DNA of 64,000 bases. Origin: Hafnia paralvei ATCC 29927. GTDB lineage: Bacteria > Pseudomonadota > Gammaproteobacteria > Enterobacterales > Enterobacteriaceae. Position 1 is the first letter of the stretch. Every line of letters starts with the position of its first letter. Below, piece by piece: positions 17,461 to 25,638 of this stretch. The stretch is from positions 1-64,000 of the forward strand of contig NZ_LXET01000038.1 of assembly GCF_001655005.1 (NCBI RefSeq), given 5' to 3'. The position numbers were made by a program, and so were the translations under genes. Below the pieces are notes generated by a model. That model was not told where the DNA came from, searched no databases, and saw only the letters and a list, made by a program, of their open reading frames with translations.

Positions 17461-18066
17461 TTAGAATTGCCAACGCATCCATGTGAATAAAACATTCCCG
17501 TTATTGTAGGTTCCAGGGATATATGTCGTTTGCACAGAGAAACGGTTGTATTCAATGGAAACCAAAGGCAAGACAATTGGTATCGGAATATAGGAATAAT
17601 CATCACGGGCGGTAATACTTGCGGTGTAGCCCGCACCGAAACGCCAACCATCACGATCGCCTGGTATCCACATCCACTCAAATCCGTAACCTACAATGGG
17701 CTCTATTTTGTTATGAGAATCTTTAAATGCCATGGCATAGAGAGAATGCCAGTTGTCATTTTCATCGTAACGATAGACGCCAAAGCCCGCGCCCCATGGA
17801 CGTTCGTTGTATTTATCTGTTTTCTCTTTGTCATACATGGCGCGGTTATGCCAAGTATTAAGAGGCACGTAAAGCTCGTAGTTGTCTGCATCCCAAGTTT
17901 GCTTTACTTGGTCGGTGAATGTCCCCCAAAAACCTTTGCTTTGCGATGATGGTGCGGGGGAGGCCTGTGTTTTATTTGTTGTCGATGGTTCCTGAGCCAA
18001 AACGGCAAAGGATGCCAATAGAGATAGACAACCGATATAAGAACGGCCTGATTTTACTAGATTCAT
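17461..18066 (-). CDS. pagP: lipid A palmitoyltransferase PagP
   Basis: An outer-membrane eight-stranded barrel enzyme that moves palmitate from phospholipid to lipid A, raising resistance to cationic peptides. The start MNLVKSGRSY gives 201 residues with a signal peptide ending near VLA. An ATG six codons earlier is possible but has a poorer Shine-Dalgarno sequence. The amphipathic N-terminal helix (KGFWGTFTDQVKQTW) and the catalytic-region LYVPLNTWHNRAMYDKEKTD with its conserved His are present. The barrel ends in LFTWMRWQF. In E. coli pagP is PhoPQ-controlled; no clear PhoP box was found here, though a palindrome lies upstream. Confidence 0.95.
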   Translation of the reverse strand: MNLVKSGRSYIGCLSLLASFAVLAQEPSTTNKTQASPAPSSQSKGFWGTFTDQVKQTWDADNYELYVPLNTWHNRAMYDKEKTDKYNERPWGAGFGVYRYDENDNWHSLYAMAFKDSHNKIEPIVGYGFEWMWIPGDRDGWRFGAGYTASITARDDYSYIPIPIVLPLVSIEYNRFSVQTTYIPGTYNNGNVLFTWMRWQF

Positions 18067-18131
18067 TATTATTCTCAGCGACATCAGTTATTGACTTGGA
18101 TAAATCTGTACAGAGAGGCCCGATAAGAAGT

Positions 18132-18147
18132 TCACGCTATAGCGTGA
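18132..18147. promoter_or_regulatory. 16-bp perfect palindrome upstream of pagP
   Basis: TCACGCTATAGCGTGA is a perfect palindrome 66-81 bp before the chosen pagP start. It is a plausible operator for a dimeric regulator; no named regulator is assigned. Confidence 0.45.
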
Positions 18148-18758
18148 TTTTATAATTGTTTAAAAATTATATCATAAGATTGCACATTTTATTGAATGAA
18201 CGATAAACGATATTAAATTACAGAATTTCCCTAATAGCGATAAAAGAGGAATGAGGCTCTCACAGACACAAGCGACTTTTGGTAGCTTAATGGTATTATC
18301 TGCTGCGTTGTAAAGAAAAAACTTTGACTACAGGATGTTAGCAAGTTAACTAATTCTTCTTATCGCTTCGAAGACGTGAAGTAAGAAGTCAAATAGGCTG
18401 AATTGAGAGATAAAAGATTATATCAATCGAGTGATACAGGCAAAAATGTAACAATTTTTTAGCAAATTCTGATTTTGCGGAGGTGGCAAGTTGTCCGTCT
18501 TCACATTATGCGAAACATATTCCATTTAAGTACTTATTATTAGTTATTTTCATCGTTAGAACAGGTGACTCCTCTGTCAGAATAGCGTAAAAAGGTAGTG
18601 ACGGAGGAGATGGAGAACGGCATAAATCGGTGCACAAATAAGCGTTTTCATGCAGCAGAAAATTCTGCGAGTGGCAACTCTTTTTGGCACAAATTAGCTT
18701 AGTTTTCCGCCGACCGTTTTATTTCTGTGCGACGTGTCGTTCACTGGATAAAAATGGC
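18148..18758. other. long AT-rich intergenic region between pagP and yobF
   Basis: About 610 bp without a credible gene on either strand. Only a short palindromic GCAGAAAATTCTGC near 18655 stands out. It may carry pagP promoter elements. Confidence 0.5.
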
Positions 18759-18787
18759 TTGCCATTGAATACGTAGTGTGTGATAAC
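18759..18787 (+). promoter_or_regulatory. predicted sigma-70 promoter of yobF-cspC
   Basis: TTGCCA (18759-18764), a 17-bp spacer and GATAAC (18782-18787) lie about 30 bp before yobF. Confidence 0.45.
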
Positions 18788-18819
18788 GCATCTGGGTAAA
18801 ACGAGGTACAGTTCTGTAT

Positions 18820-18936
18820 ATGTGTGGCATTTTCAGTAAAGAAGTTCTGAGTAAAGACCATAGCGTTGACTACCACTTCTCTGCCGATTCTTATCTTAGT
18901 GCCTCAAGCAGTAACGACTCTAGTTTGTCTATCTAA
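18820..18936 (+). CDS. yobF: small protein YobF
   Basis: A 38-residue protein beginning MCGIFSKEVLSK, the same 12 residues as E. coli YobF (47 residues), with further matches (VDY-FSA--Y---S-SN-S-LS). It sits just upstream of cspC, as in E. coli where the two are co-transcribed and YobF accumulates under heat and other stress. It ends nine residues earlier than the E. coli protein. The molecular role is unknown. A GAGG motif lies about 14 bases upstream, farther than usual. Confidence 0.88.
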   Translation: MCGIFSKEVLSKDHSVDYHFSADSYLSASSSNDSSLSI

Positions 18937-18948
18937 CGCCCTAGGGCG
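18937..18948 (+). promoter_or_regulatory. leader palindrome between yobF and cspC
   Basis: CGCCCTAGGGCG is a perfect 12-bp palindrome directly after the yobF stop, 30 bp before the cspC ATG. A similar GC-rich inverted repeat precedes the second cold-shock gene at 42764-42778, suggesting a shared RNA element. Confidence 0.45.
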
Positions 18949-18977
18949 GTTTAAACAATCCAAAGGAAATACTCAAG

Positions 18978-19187
18978 ATGGCTAAGATCAAAGGTCAAGT
19001 AAAGTGGTTCAACGAAGCTAAAGGTTTCGGTTTCATCACCCCGGCTGACGGTAGCAAAGACGTGTTCGTACACTTCTCTGCAATCCAGGGTAACGGTTTC
19101 AAAACTCTGGCTGAAGGTCAGCACGTTGAGTTTGAAATCCAAGATGGCCAGAAAGGCCCATCTGCAGTTAACGTAACTGCAATCTAA
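18978..19187 (+). CDS. cspC: cold-shock-family RNA chaperone CspC
   Basis: A 69-residue single cold-shock domain almost identical to E. coli CspC, with RNP1 KGFGFITP and RNP2 VFVHFSAI. It binds single-stranded RNA, melts secondary structure, and in E. coli stabilises stress mRNAs such as rpoS; it is constitutive and not cold-induced. It lies in an operon with yobF, 41 bp upstream. AAAGGAAA is the Shine-Dalgarno region. A terminator follows. Confidence 0.96.
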   Translation: MAKIKGQVKWFNEAKGFGFITPADGSKDVFVHFSAIQGNGFKTLAEGQHVEFEIQDGQKGPSAVNVTAI

Positions 19188-19203
19188 GGCAGCGTCAGCT
19201 GTT

Positions 19204-19230
19204 AAAAACCCGCTTTATGCGGGTTTTTTT
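19204..19230 (+). terminator. Rho-independent terminator of cspC
   Basis: The stem AAAAACCCGC / GCGGGTTTTT with a 5-nt loop and a T-run follows the cspC stop by 16 bp. Confidence 0.9.
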
Positions 19231-19255
19231 ATGTCTAAAATCTCACAAAATACGA

Positions 19256-19963
19256 TTAGGGCAAGATGATCAGTCCCGAGTATTGATTGCGCCCCTTAAT
19301 CCCCGGATGTTCAGGTTCTTTTTCTCTGCGGTGCGCGTTACGGCGAAAACTGGTGTAACGGAAATAGTTTTTCGCTTCAGGTTGATTCTCAGGCGTACAG
19401 ATCGTGCACTCAGATTGATTCTCAACGTTCGCGAATCCAAGCCCGTTCAGTTTGGCTTGCGCAATAGACACCAGGTCTAAATGGCGAAAGCGGGGTGAAA
19501 TCAGCGAGGGGTCATAAGGTAATTCCTGCTGGAATCGTTCCACCAAAGGCTCGTCTACCTCATAGCAGCACGTGCCCGCGCTGGGACCGATTGCTGCAAC
19601 CCAGTTTGCCACGTCGTCGTCTTGCGCAATACGCGCCGCAACCTGCTCTAAAACGCCGTCTAATAGCCCACGCCAGCCCGCATGAGCAACGGCGATGGCG
19701 GAGCCATCTTTGTGGCTGAAAATCACAGGCAAGCAGTCTGCGGTAAGAATCGTCAGCAATATGTTGGGCTCTCGCGTATAAAGCGCATCGCACTCTCCGC
19801 AGTGTTGAGCTGGAGTGTCAACGTCCACGACTCGAATGCCGTGCACCTGTTTTTTCTCTGGCATTGAAGCGCGAAACGGTGCCAGAGCGCTTGGCATCAG
19901 CGCTGTTTTATGCCCAAACCCATATCGGATGGCAGCGATGTCCTCTAACCGTGGATTCTCCAT
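19256..19963 (-). CDS. PgeF/YfiH-family (DUF152) multicopper-oxidoreductase-like protein
   Basis: A 235-residue protein of the family that includes E. coli YfiH (PgeF, peptidoglycan editing) and bacterial polyphenol oxidases. The conserved metal-site residues are His41 (KQVHG), Cys77 (TADCLP) and His94 (VAHAGWRG). GPSAGTCCYEVD and the C-terminal NYFRYTSFRRN also match. The start MENPRLED has AAGGA five bases upstream; a frame extension of five codons was rejected. True pgeF normally sits beside rluD, so this copy between cspC and rlmA may be a paralogue. Its substrate (peptidoglycan intermediates, a purine nucleoside or a phenolic) cannot be told from sequence. Confidence 0.85.
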   Translation of the reverse strand: MENPRLEDIAAIRYGFGHKTALMPSALAPFRASMPEKKQVHGIRVVDVDTPAQHCGECDALYTREPNILLTILTADCLPVIFSHKDGSAIAVAHAGWRGLLDGVLEQVAARIAQDDDVANWVAAIGPSAGTCCYEVDEPLVERFQQELPYDPSLISPRFRHLDLVSIAQAKLNGLGFANVENQSECTICTPENQPEAKNYFRYTSFRRNAHRREKEPEHPGIKGRNQYSGLIILP

Positions 19964-20133
19964 AGGTGTCCTTAACACATGGGTAAATACTGTGCTTTCA
20001 GCTTAGGGATAAATCGCAGTAGAGGAAAGAGGCGTTGAGGCAATTACTCTAGATAACAACGGCTGACTTGGTTGCATCCCAGACTAGCGTTATTTAGACT
20101 GTTGCGCTTTAACGTCCGTACTCGGGAAATCTA

Positions 20134-20946
20134 ATGCCTTATCAGTGTCCTCTTTGCCAGCAGTCGCTGGAAAAAAACGATCATCAATGGCGTTGTGCCA
20201 ATAATCACCAGTTTGATTGTGCGAAAGAGGGATATGTGAATTTGATGCCCGTTCAGTTCAAGCATTCCAAGCAGCCTGGTGATAGCGCGGAAATGATGCA
20301 GGCACGACGCGCGTTTCTTGATCAAAATTACTATCAGCCTTTGCGCAATGCCGTATGTGCTGCTCTTGATGCTCATATGCCCGCTCAGACGCATCGTATC
20401 CTTGATATTGGATGCGGAGAGGGGTATTACACCGCTGAAGTTGCTAAGCAGTTTAATCAGCGAAATATAGACGTATACGGACTGGATATCGCGAAGGTGG
20501 CAATTCGCTACGCGGCTAAGCGCTATCCAACGGTGTCTTTCTGCGTAGCCTCAAGTCATCGACTGCCGTATGCCGACGCATCAATGGACGCCGTTGTTCG
20601 CATATATGCGCCATGTAAGGCGGAAGAGCTGGCTCGGGTGATTGCACCAGAGGGGATATTAGTGACAGTGTCACCTGCGCCGCGTCATTTATACCAGTTG
20701 AAAGCGCAGGTTTATGACAGTGTGCAATTGCATGCGGAAAACGTGGAAGAGTTTGCGGGGTTTACGCTGATAGACGATCGGCAACTGTCCTACACCATGC
20801 AATTACCGGGTGAACAAGCGGCGAATCTGTTGCAGATGACTCCCTTTGCATGGAGAGCAACACCTGATGTCTCTGCTAGGTTGAAAAACTGCGCTGAGTT
20901 TGATTGCGAAACCGATTTTGCGATTCGGGTATATCAGCGTCTCTAG
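20134..20946 (+). CDS. rlmA: 23S rRNA (guanine(745)-N1)-methyltransferase
   Basis: A 270-residue methyltransferase with an N-terminal zinc finger (Cys5, Cys8, Cys21, His25 in YQCPLCQQ and RCANNHQF). The class I SAM-binding domain has ILDIGCGEGYYTAEVA at about 89-104 and VYGLDIAK. It methylates N1 of G745 in helix 35 of 23S rRNA. It is located next to mntP, with which it is convergent, and near cspC, as in E. coli. Confidence 0.96.
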   Translation: MPYQCPLCQQSLEKNDHQWRCANNHQFDCAKEGYVNLMPVQFKHSKQPGDSAEMMQARRAFLDQNYYQPLRNAVCAALDAHMPAQTHRILDIGCGEGYYTAEVAKQFNQRNIDVYGLDIAKVAIRYAAKRYPTVSFCVASSHRLPYADASMDAVVRIYAPCKAEELARVIAPEGILVTVSPAPRHLYQLKAQVYDSVQLHAENVEEFAGFTLIDDRQLSYTMQLPGEQAANLLQMTPFAWRATPDVSARLKNCAEFDCETDFAIRVYQRL

Positions 20947-20963
20947 ATGGTAAACTGATAAAA

Positions 20964-20984
20964 AAGCCCGCATATCGCGGGCTT
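20964..20984 (-). terminator. terminator of mntP
   Basis: The stem AAGCCCGC / GCGGGCTT has a 5-nt loop. On the minus strand it is followed by six T; on the plus strand it may also serve rlmA. Confidence 0.85.
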
Positions 20985-20997
20985 ACACATCAGATAA

Positions 20998-21570
20998 TCA
21001 GAAAAACGGACCAATATGCTCGTACAGGATGGTGAAGCCAATCCCGATCAGTACTACACCACCTAAAATCTCAGCGCGTTTCCCGAGCAGCGGCCCAATA
21101 AATCGGCCAATCATCATACCGAGCGTCGCCATAATCATGGTGGCTAAACCAATGGCCATGGCAGTATGCAAAATATTGACCTGTAAGAAAGCAAGACCAA
21201 CGCCAATCGCCATGGCATCCAAACTGGTGGCAATCGCTGTCGTTACCAATAGCCAAAAACCATGGCGTCTAACGGGCTCAGCGCCTTCGTCCTGATTACC
21301 TTTCCATCCTTCATAAACCATGCGACTACCCAGCACAAAGAGCAGGGCGAAAGCGACCCAATGATCCCATTCCATAATGAATTGGCTTGCGAGCAAACCG
21401 ATGCCCCAGCCAATCAACGGTGTAATGGCTTCAACAACGCCAAAGATTAGGCCTGTGCGGATTGCTTCACGGAAACGAGGTTTATGCAGGGCGGCACCTT
21501 TACCAATTGACGCAGCAAAAGCGTCCATGGACATGCCAAAAGCGAGGATAACGGTTGCAGATAAATTCAT
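20998..21570 (-). CDS. mntP: manganese efflux pump MntP
   Basis: A 190-residue, six-helix membrane protein that exports Mn(II). Two internal repeats each carry an acidic motif in the membrane, GMSMDAFAASIGKG at about 12-25 and ATSLDAMAIGVGLA at about 113-126. Length and sequence match E. coli MntP. Expression is expected to rise with Mn: the leader encodes a yybP-ykoY riboswitch, and a Fur-like box lies just upstream of the predicted promoter. Confidence 0.96.
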   Translation of the reverse strand: MNLSATVILAFGMSMDAFAASIGKGAALHKPRFREAIRTGLIFGVVEAITPLIGWGIGLLASQFIMEWDHWVAFALLFVLGSRMVYEGWKGNQDEGAEPVRRHGFWLLVTTAIATSLDAMAIGVGLAFLQVNILHTAMAIGLATMIMATLGMMIGRFIGPLLGKRAEILGGVVLIGIGFTILYEHIGPFF

Positions 21571-21628
21571 GACAATGACTCGGCCGGGTGTTCCATATAC
21601 ACGTAACCCACCCCCAACCTTACGACGG

Positions 21629-21776
21629 AGCTACGTGTCTATGGTCTCGCCTGTCCGCACGTGTTTATAAAACAGGTGGGCTGCTCGCACCACGTTCTAA
21701 GCTAAGAACGAGTATGTTGACACGAGCGCGTTCTAAGGCTGAATACGGTTCAGACCGAACGCCGGCTACTCCCCAA
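21629..21776 (-). ncRNA. yybP-ykoY manganese riboswitch in the mntP leader
   Basis: The minus-strand leader contains the conserved blocks of this aptamer in order. GGGGAGTAGCC comes at the 5' end (21763-21774), then GTGTCAACATACTCG, then GTGGTGCGAGCA, and GGCGAGACCATAGACAC at the 3' side. The yybP-ykoY class binds Mn(II) and turns on mntP in E. coli. Boundaries are approximate. Confidence 0.9.
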
Positions 21777-21789
21777 ATTGACGGCAGCG

Positions 21790-21819
21790 ATCATACTCTA
21801 TTTTGATTGCGAATAACAA
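21790..21819 (-). promoter_or_regulatory. predicted promoter of mntP
   Basis: On the minus strand TTGTTA and TATGAT are separated by 18 bp, just upstream of the riboswitch aptamer. Confidence 0.5.
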
Positions 21820-21845
21820 CGTCATATTTTTTACGGGAAACCAAT

Positions 21846-21864
21846 GCTAATGATAATTATTATT
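21846..21864. promoter_or_regulatory. Fur-like box upstream of mntP
   Basis: GCTAATGATAATTATTATT matches the 19-bp Fur consensus GATAATGATAATCATTATC at 16 of 19 positions, counted by hand. It lies about 27 bp upstream of the predicted -35 of mntP. E. coli mntP is reported to respond to Fur as well as MntR. Confidence 0.65.
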
Positions 21865-21968
21865 ATATATGAGGGAGGGGAGAGAAAAATGCAGTTGGAG
21901 CCAAGATAAAATTCGGTGCAAATAACTATTTAAATGCACCGAATTAATCTATACGGTGAAAAGATAGA

Positions 21969-22427
21969 TTATTTATGTTCGACAAAAAACTTCAAAATCT
22001 GTTCTAAGTCGTCCATTTTTGCCACTTGAATCAACAATCTACGCTTTTCTAAATCGATAACCAGATAGCCATCTTCTGACATGTTCATATTTTTTATCCG
22101 GCTGTATAAAATAAATACGTTGCCATAATAAAAGCCGCTATCTTTAAATAGGATCTTTGGCCAACGAATATAAAAGACATAAATGGCAATAATAGCGAGC
22201 GTAAAGAGTAACCAGGTTGTGAAGTTTGAACCATTATTGGTGATATTTTGATAGGCGAGGATGGCTAATAATCCAACAAATATTCCACTATCGGCTTTAT
22301 TACGACGCTTTAAATTAACCTGTAATAGCGTTTTCCCGTTACGCTTTGGCATGATGAATTCATCATAGGTGGCATAGAGCAGGAATAGCAGGATAAAAGC
22401 CAGCAGTGCGATATCAGTTAAAGACAT
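21969..22427 (-). CDS. yobD: YobD, UPF0266 (DUF986) membrane protein
   Basis: A 152-residue inner-membrane protein with hydrophobic segments at about 5-20, 47-62 and 68-87 and a soluble C-terminal domain (NMNMSEDGYLVIDLEKRRLLIQ). It matches E. coli YobD, found in the same position between mntP and manZ. Function is unknown. It is separated from manZ by a terminator, so it probably has its own promoter. Confidence 0.92.
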   Translation of the reverse strand: MSLTDIALLAFILLFLLYATYDEFIMPKRNGKTLLQVNLKRRNKADSGIFVGLLAILAYQNITNNGSNFTTWLLFTLAIIAIYVFYIRWPKILFKDSGFYYGNVFILYSRIKNMNMSEDGYLVIDLEKRRLLIQVAKMDDLEQILKFFVEHK

Positions 22428-22447
22428 GGATACTCCAGATACAAAAT

Positions 22448-22480
22448 AAAAAAGCCGGATAGGGCGAACCCTATCCGGCT
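22448..22480 (-). terminator. Rho-independent terminator of manXYZ
   Basis: The perfect 12-bp stem AGCCGGATAGGG / CCCTATCCGGCT with a 4-nt loop is followed on the minus strand by six T. Confidence 0.93.
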
Positions 22481-22490
22481 ATTCCAGCGA

Positions 22491-23363
22491 TTACAGACCG
22501 AGCAGACCGATCCAGTAACCGAAGATACCGATGAAGAAGAAACCGATAATGATCCACAGTGCGTTGACTTTCTTACGCAGCAGCCACATACAGCCGAATG
22601 TCAGCAGCAGTGGGATCAGGCCAGGCATCAACTGATCCAGAATAGTCTGGACAGTTGTCACCGTCGTATGACCGGTTTGGTCAGTGATGCGGGAGACGAC
22701 AAGTGGAATGTTCACGTGCGTCCACTTGTTCACCAAGGCCCCCATAACAAACAGACCTAGGATCGATGCCCCCTCCGTCAGTTTCTGCAGGAAGCCACCG
22801 CCCATATCGCCAACGATATCGACACCTTTCTTATAGCCGTAAGCAACGCCATAGTAACGAACCAGCAGACGAACCAGGTTGAACAGTACGAAGAACAATA
22901 CTGGACCCAGCAGGCTGCCCGTCATCGCAATACCCGCGCCTAACGCAGCGAATACAGGACGTACGGTACCCCAGAAGATAGGGTCACCCACACCGGCTAA
23001 CGGACCCATCAGACCAACTTTGATACCGTTGATGGCACCATCGTCAATCGGAGCGCCGTTGGCACGCTGTTCTTCCATTGCAGCGGTTACGCCCAAAATC
23101 GGGGCCGCAACGTATGGATGGGTGTTAAAGAATTCTAGATGGCGTTTAATGGCCTGCTTGCGCTCATCTGTGTTTTCTGGATACAGACGACGGATAACCG
23201 GCACCATGGAAAAACAGAAACCCAGCGCTTGCATACGTTCAAAGTTCCATGAACCTTGAAACAGGTTAGAGCGCAGGAATACGCCACGCAGATCGCCTGC
23301 GGTGAGTTTCGTTTCAGTTTTTGGAGTTGCAACTGATGATGTTGTATCAACCATTTCTCTCAC
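22491..23363 (-). CDS. manZ: mannose PTS component IID
   Basis: A 290-residue membrane subunit that, with ManY, forms the sugar channel of the mannose/glucosamine/2-deoxyglucose phosphotransferase. The motif SWNFERMQALGFCFSMVP and GPLAGVGDPIFWGTVRP are diagnostic of IID. The C-terminal helices LWIIIGFFFIGIFGYWIGLL match E. coli ManZ. The GTG start (V/MREMVDTT) aligns with the E. coli N-terminus, with AGGA just upstream. It is third in the manXYZ operon, 6 bp after manY, and is followed by a strong terminator. It also serves as a phage lambda DNA entry factor in E. coli. Confidence 0.97.
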   Translation of the reverse strand: MREMVDTTSSVATPKTETKLTAGDLRGVFLRSNLFQGSWNFERMQALGFCFSMVPVIRRLYPENTDERKQAIKRHLEFFNTHPYVAAPILGVTAAMEEQRANGAPIDDGAINGIKVGLMGPLAGVGDPIFWGTVRPVFAALGAGIAMTGSLLGPVLFFVLFNLVRLLVRYYGVAYGYKKGVDIVGDMGGGFLQKLTEGASILGLFVMGALVNKWTHVNIPLVVSRITDQTGHTTVTTVQTILDQLMPGLIPLLLTFGCMWLLRKKVNALWIIIGFFFIGIFGYWIGLLGL

Positions 23364-23369
23364 CCTTTC

Positions 23370-24167
23370 CTAGTCTAATTCGTTATCAAGGTCGTTATTA
23401 CCGGCAGCAACCTGTACAACTTGAGATTTGTTGTATTTAGGGCTGAGCTGGATGTACAGAATTGCCATCATCAGACCCAGAACACCCAATGCAACCAAGT
23501 TGAAGTTGGTGAACGCAGCGGTAACGAAACCTAAATAGAAGAAAGGCATCAGGTAGCCAGCACGCATCATGTTGATAACCATCGCATAACCAACAACGAC
23601 GATCATACCACCCGCGATAGCCAGACCAGAGGTCACGACTTCAGGGATAGCATTCAACATAGTGTGAACAGCATCAGTACCTACGGAGATAGCAACAACG
23701 ACAGCAGGGATAGCAATACGCATCGCTTGCAGAATTAACGCAGAGCAGTGCAGTACGCTAATCGCACGCAGGTCGCCACGCTCAGCCGCGCCATCGGCCG
23801 CGTGCTGGAAGCCCACGGTGATAGTACGAACGATGATGGTCAGAACCTGTCCCGCAGCCGCCAGTGGAATTGCCAGTGCGATACCCGCACCTACGCTTTG
23901 TCCGCCGGCGATAACCAGAATGGTGGAGATGATGGAGGCCAGAGCCGCATCGGGTGCAACTGCTGCACCGATGTTCATCCAACCCAGAGCGATCATTTCC
24001 AGAGTACCACCGATGATAATACCGGTTTTCATATCACCCAGAACGATACCGATCAGGGTACAAGCAACCAGCGGACGGTGGAACTGGAATTCATCAAGGA
24101 TGGAGCCCATCCCTGCAATACACGCAACAATAAATATCAGTACAATCTGAAGAGTTGTAATCTCCAT
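23370..24167 (-). CDS. manY: mannose PTS component IIC
   Basis: A 265-residue polytopic membrane subunit of the mannose PTS permease. The N-terminus MEITTLQIVLIFIVACIAGM and the segments DEFQFHRPLVACTLIGIVLGD and IGAAVAPDAALAS are near-identical to E. coli ManY. AGGAG precedes the ATG. It lies 65 bp after manX and almost abuts manZ. The C-terminal tail is hydrophilic (VAAGNNDLDNELD). Confidence 0.97.
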   Translation of the reverse strand: MEITTLQIVLIFIVACIAGMGSILDEFQFHRPLVACTLIGIVLGDMKTGIIIGGTLEMIALGWMNIGAAVAPDAALASIISTILVIAGGQSVGAGIALAIPLAAAGQVLTIIVRTITVGFQHAADGAAERGDLRAISVLHCSALILQAMRIAIPAVVVAISVGTDAVHTMLNAIPEVVTSGLAIAGGMIVVVGYAMVINMMRAGYLMPFFYLGFVTAAFTNFNLVALGVLGLMMAILYIQLSPKYNKSQVVQVAAGNNDLDNELD

Positions 24168-24232
24168 TGCACTTCTCCTCTAACCAAAGAGCTGAGTTTA
24201 AAAACACGAATCGGCAAATGCGCGATTCAGCG

Positions 24233-25192
24233 TTAGTTCATTTTATTGATTAATTCCATCATCTTCAGACGACTATCGCTGGAAACTTTACGGACTTCCA
24301 ATTCAATGCCGCGTGCATCCAATTTTTTGAACGCTTCGATGTCTTTTTCGTCTACGGATACTGCGTTGGTGATCTGGGTTTTACCTTGACGGAAAGCCAT
24401 ACCACCGATGTTTACAGACGTGATGTTCACGCCATTTTCAACTAAACGAACCACGTCAGTTGGATTAGTGAAAAGCAGCATGACACGGTCGCGACCGTAA
24501 GCCGGGTTGTTATAAACACGGATCATTTTCTCGACGTCAACCACGTGCGCGGTAACGCCTGGAGGAGCAACCTGCTTAAGCAGGGTAGAGCGCACATGGT
24601 CGGCAGCAACTTCATCGCTTACCACGATGATGCGGCTTACGTTAGTTTCTTTCGTCCAGCGAGTAGCAACTTGTCCATGGATTAGACGGTCATCGATACG
24701 AGCCAAGCCGATCTTCATGTGGTCTTCAGGGCTCATTGGAGCCTGAGGTGCTTTCGGCGCAGCCGGCTTAGGCTGTGGCTTGGCAGGTTCAGGTTCTTTG
24801 GCACGTAGGGCGCGAACGCCTTCACGGCCAGTTTCCAGCGCTAATGCAACCAACTCGTCAAAACTAGGGTCGTCGTCGCGAGCCATGAAAGTTTCGACCA
24901 GCATCGGAACGTTAACGCCGGTGATAACTTCATAGTTCTCTTTGTCCGTCACAATGCGGCTAGCCGCGTTGAAAGGACTTCCACCCCAAGTATCAACCAA
25001 GAAAATGACGCCTTTACTGGAATCCAGATGGGTCAGTCTCTCGTTGTACTTTTCAATCAACGTTTCAGCATTTTCACCGGGAACGAAATCGATGTAGGCA
25101 ACGTTACTTTGTTCGCCTAGCAGCATTTCTGCGGTTTTGAGCAATTGCTCAGCCGCTGCCCCGTGAGTGCCGATGATAATAGCAATACTCAC
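24233..25192 (-). CDS. manX: mannose PTS components IIAB
   Basis: A 319-residue cytoplasmic fusion of IIA and IIB. IIA is residues 1-130 with phospho-accepting His10 in IGTHGAAAEQ. An Ala/Pro/Lys-rich flexible linker spans about 132-152. IIB has LARIDDRLIHGQVATRW with its phospho-His near 173. It receives phosphate from HPr and passes it to mannose, glucosamine and related sugars entering through ManYZ. The start is GTG with AGGAGG six bases upstream, as in E. coli. A possible Mlc/NagC-like inverted repeat lies 226 bp upstream. Confidence 0.97.
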   Translation of the reverse strand: MSIAIIIGTHGAAAEQLLKTAEMLLGEQSNVAYIDFVPGENAETLIEKYNERLTHLDSSKGVIFLVDTWGGSPFNAASRIVTDKENYEVITGVNVPMLVETFMARDDDPSFDELVALALETGREGVRALRAKEPEPAKPQPKPAAPKAPQAPMSPEDHMKIGLARIDDRLIHGQVATRWTKETNVSRIIVVSDEVAADHVRSTLLKQVAPPGVTAHVVDVEKMIRVYNNPAYGRDRVMLLFTNPTDVVRLVENGVNITSVNIGGMAFRQGKTQITNAVSVDEKDIEAFKKLDARGIELEVRKVSSDSRLKMMELINKMN

Positions 25193-25417
25193 TCGCTACC
25201 TCCTCTCTACTTGCTAGCATGCTTTTACGGTGCGAAATAACTCACTTTCGTAGCATGGAATTAAGTCAAAAAACCGTTTGTAGATACGTCCTTGTGGAGT
25301 AACTGCTCGCCAAATAATTCTTGGATCTCACTGATGAATGCTAAGTCTCTTAAGTATCAATCAGTTAGCTTCATGAATCGATTCAGGCGATTAATCCCAA
25401 ATCCCATTCAGCGCTAT

Positions 25418-25441
25418 TTATTTTAGTCAGTAAAAAAATAA
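25418..25441. promoter_or_regulatory. possible Mlc/NagC-type operator upstream of manX
   Basis: TTATTTT (25418-25424) and AAAATAA (25435-25441) form inverted arms 10 bp apart. This resembles the ATTTT-N-AAAAT architecture of Mlc/NagC sites. E. coli manXYZ is repressed by Mlc. AT-richness makes a chance match possible. Confidence 0.3.
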
Positions 25442-25638
25442 TTTATGTGACGACCATCTGCTATTAGCACATGTAAAGTATCAGAAATCTTTAGATGCCT
25501 GATTTATGCGCAATAGTATTAATAGAGTATTGACAAAAAATGACAAAATGTGTGCGCCGAGACTCTTTTGGCGCGCTTTATTTCTTGCTAGCATTAACTT
25601 CCTTATCACAATCAGGAGTATTGGGTTAAACCCACTGT

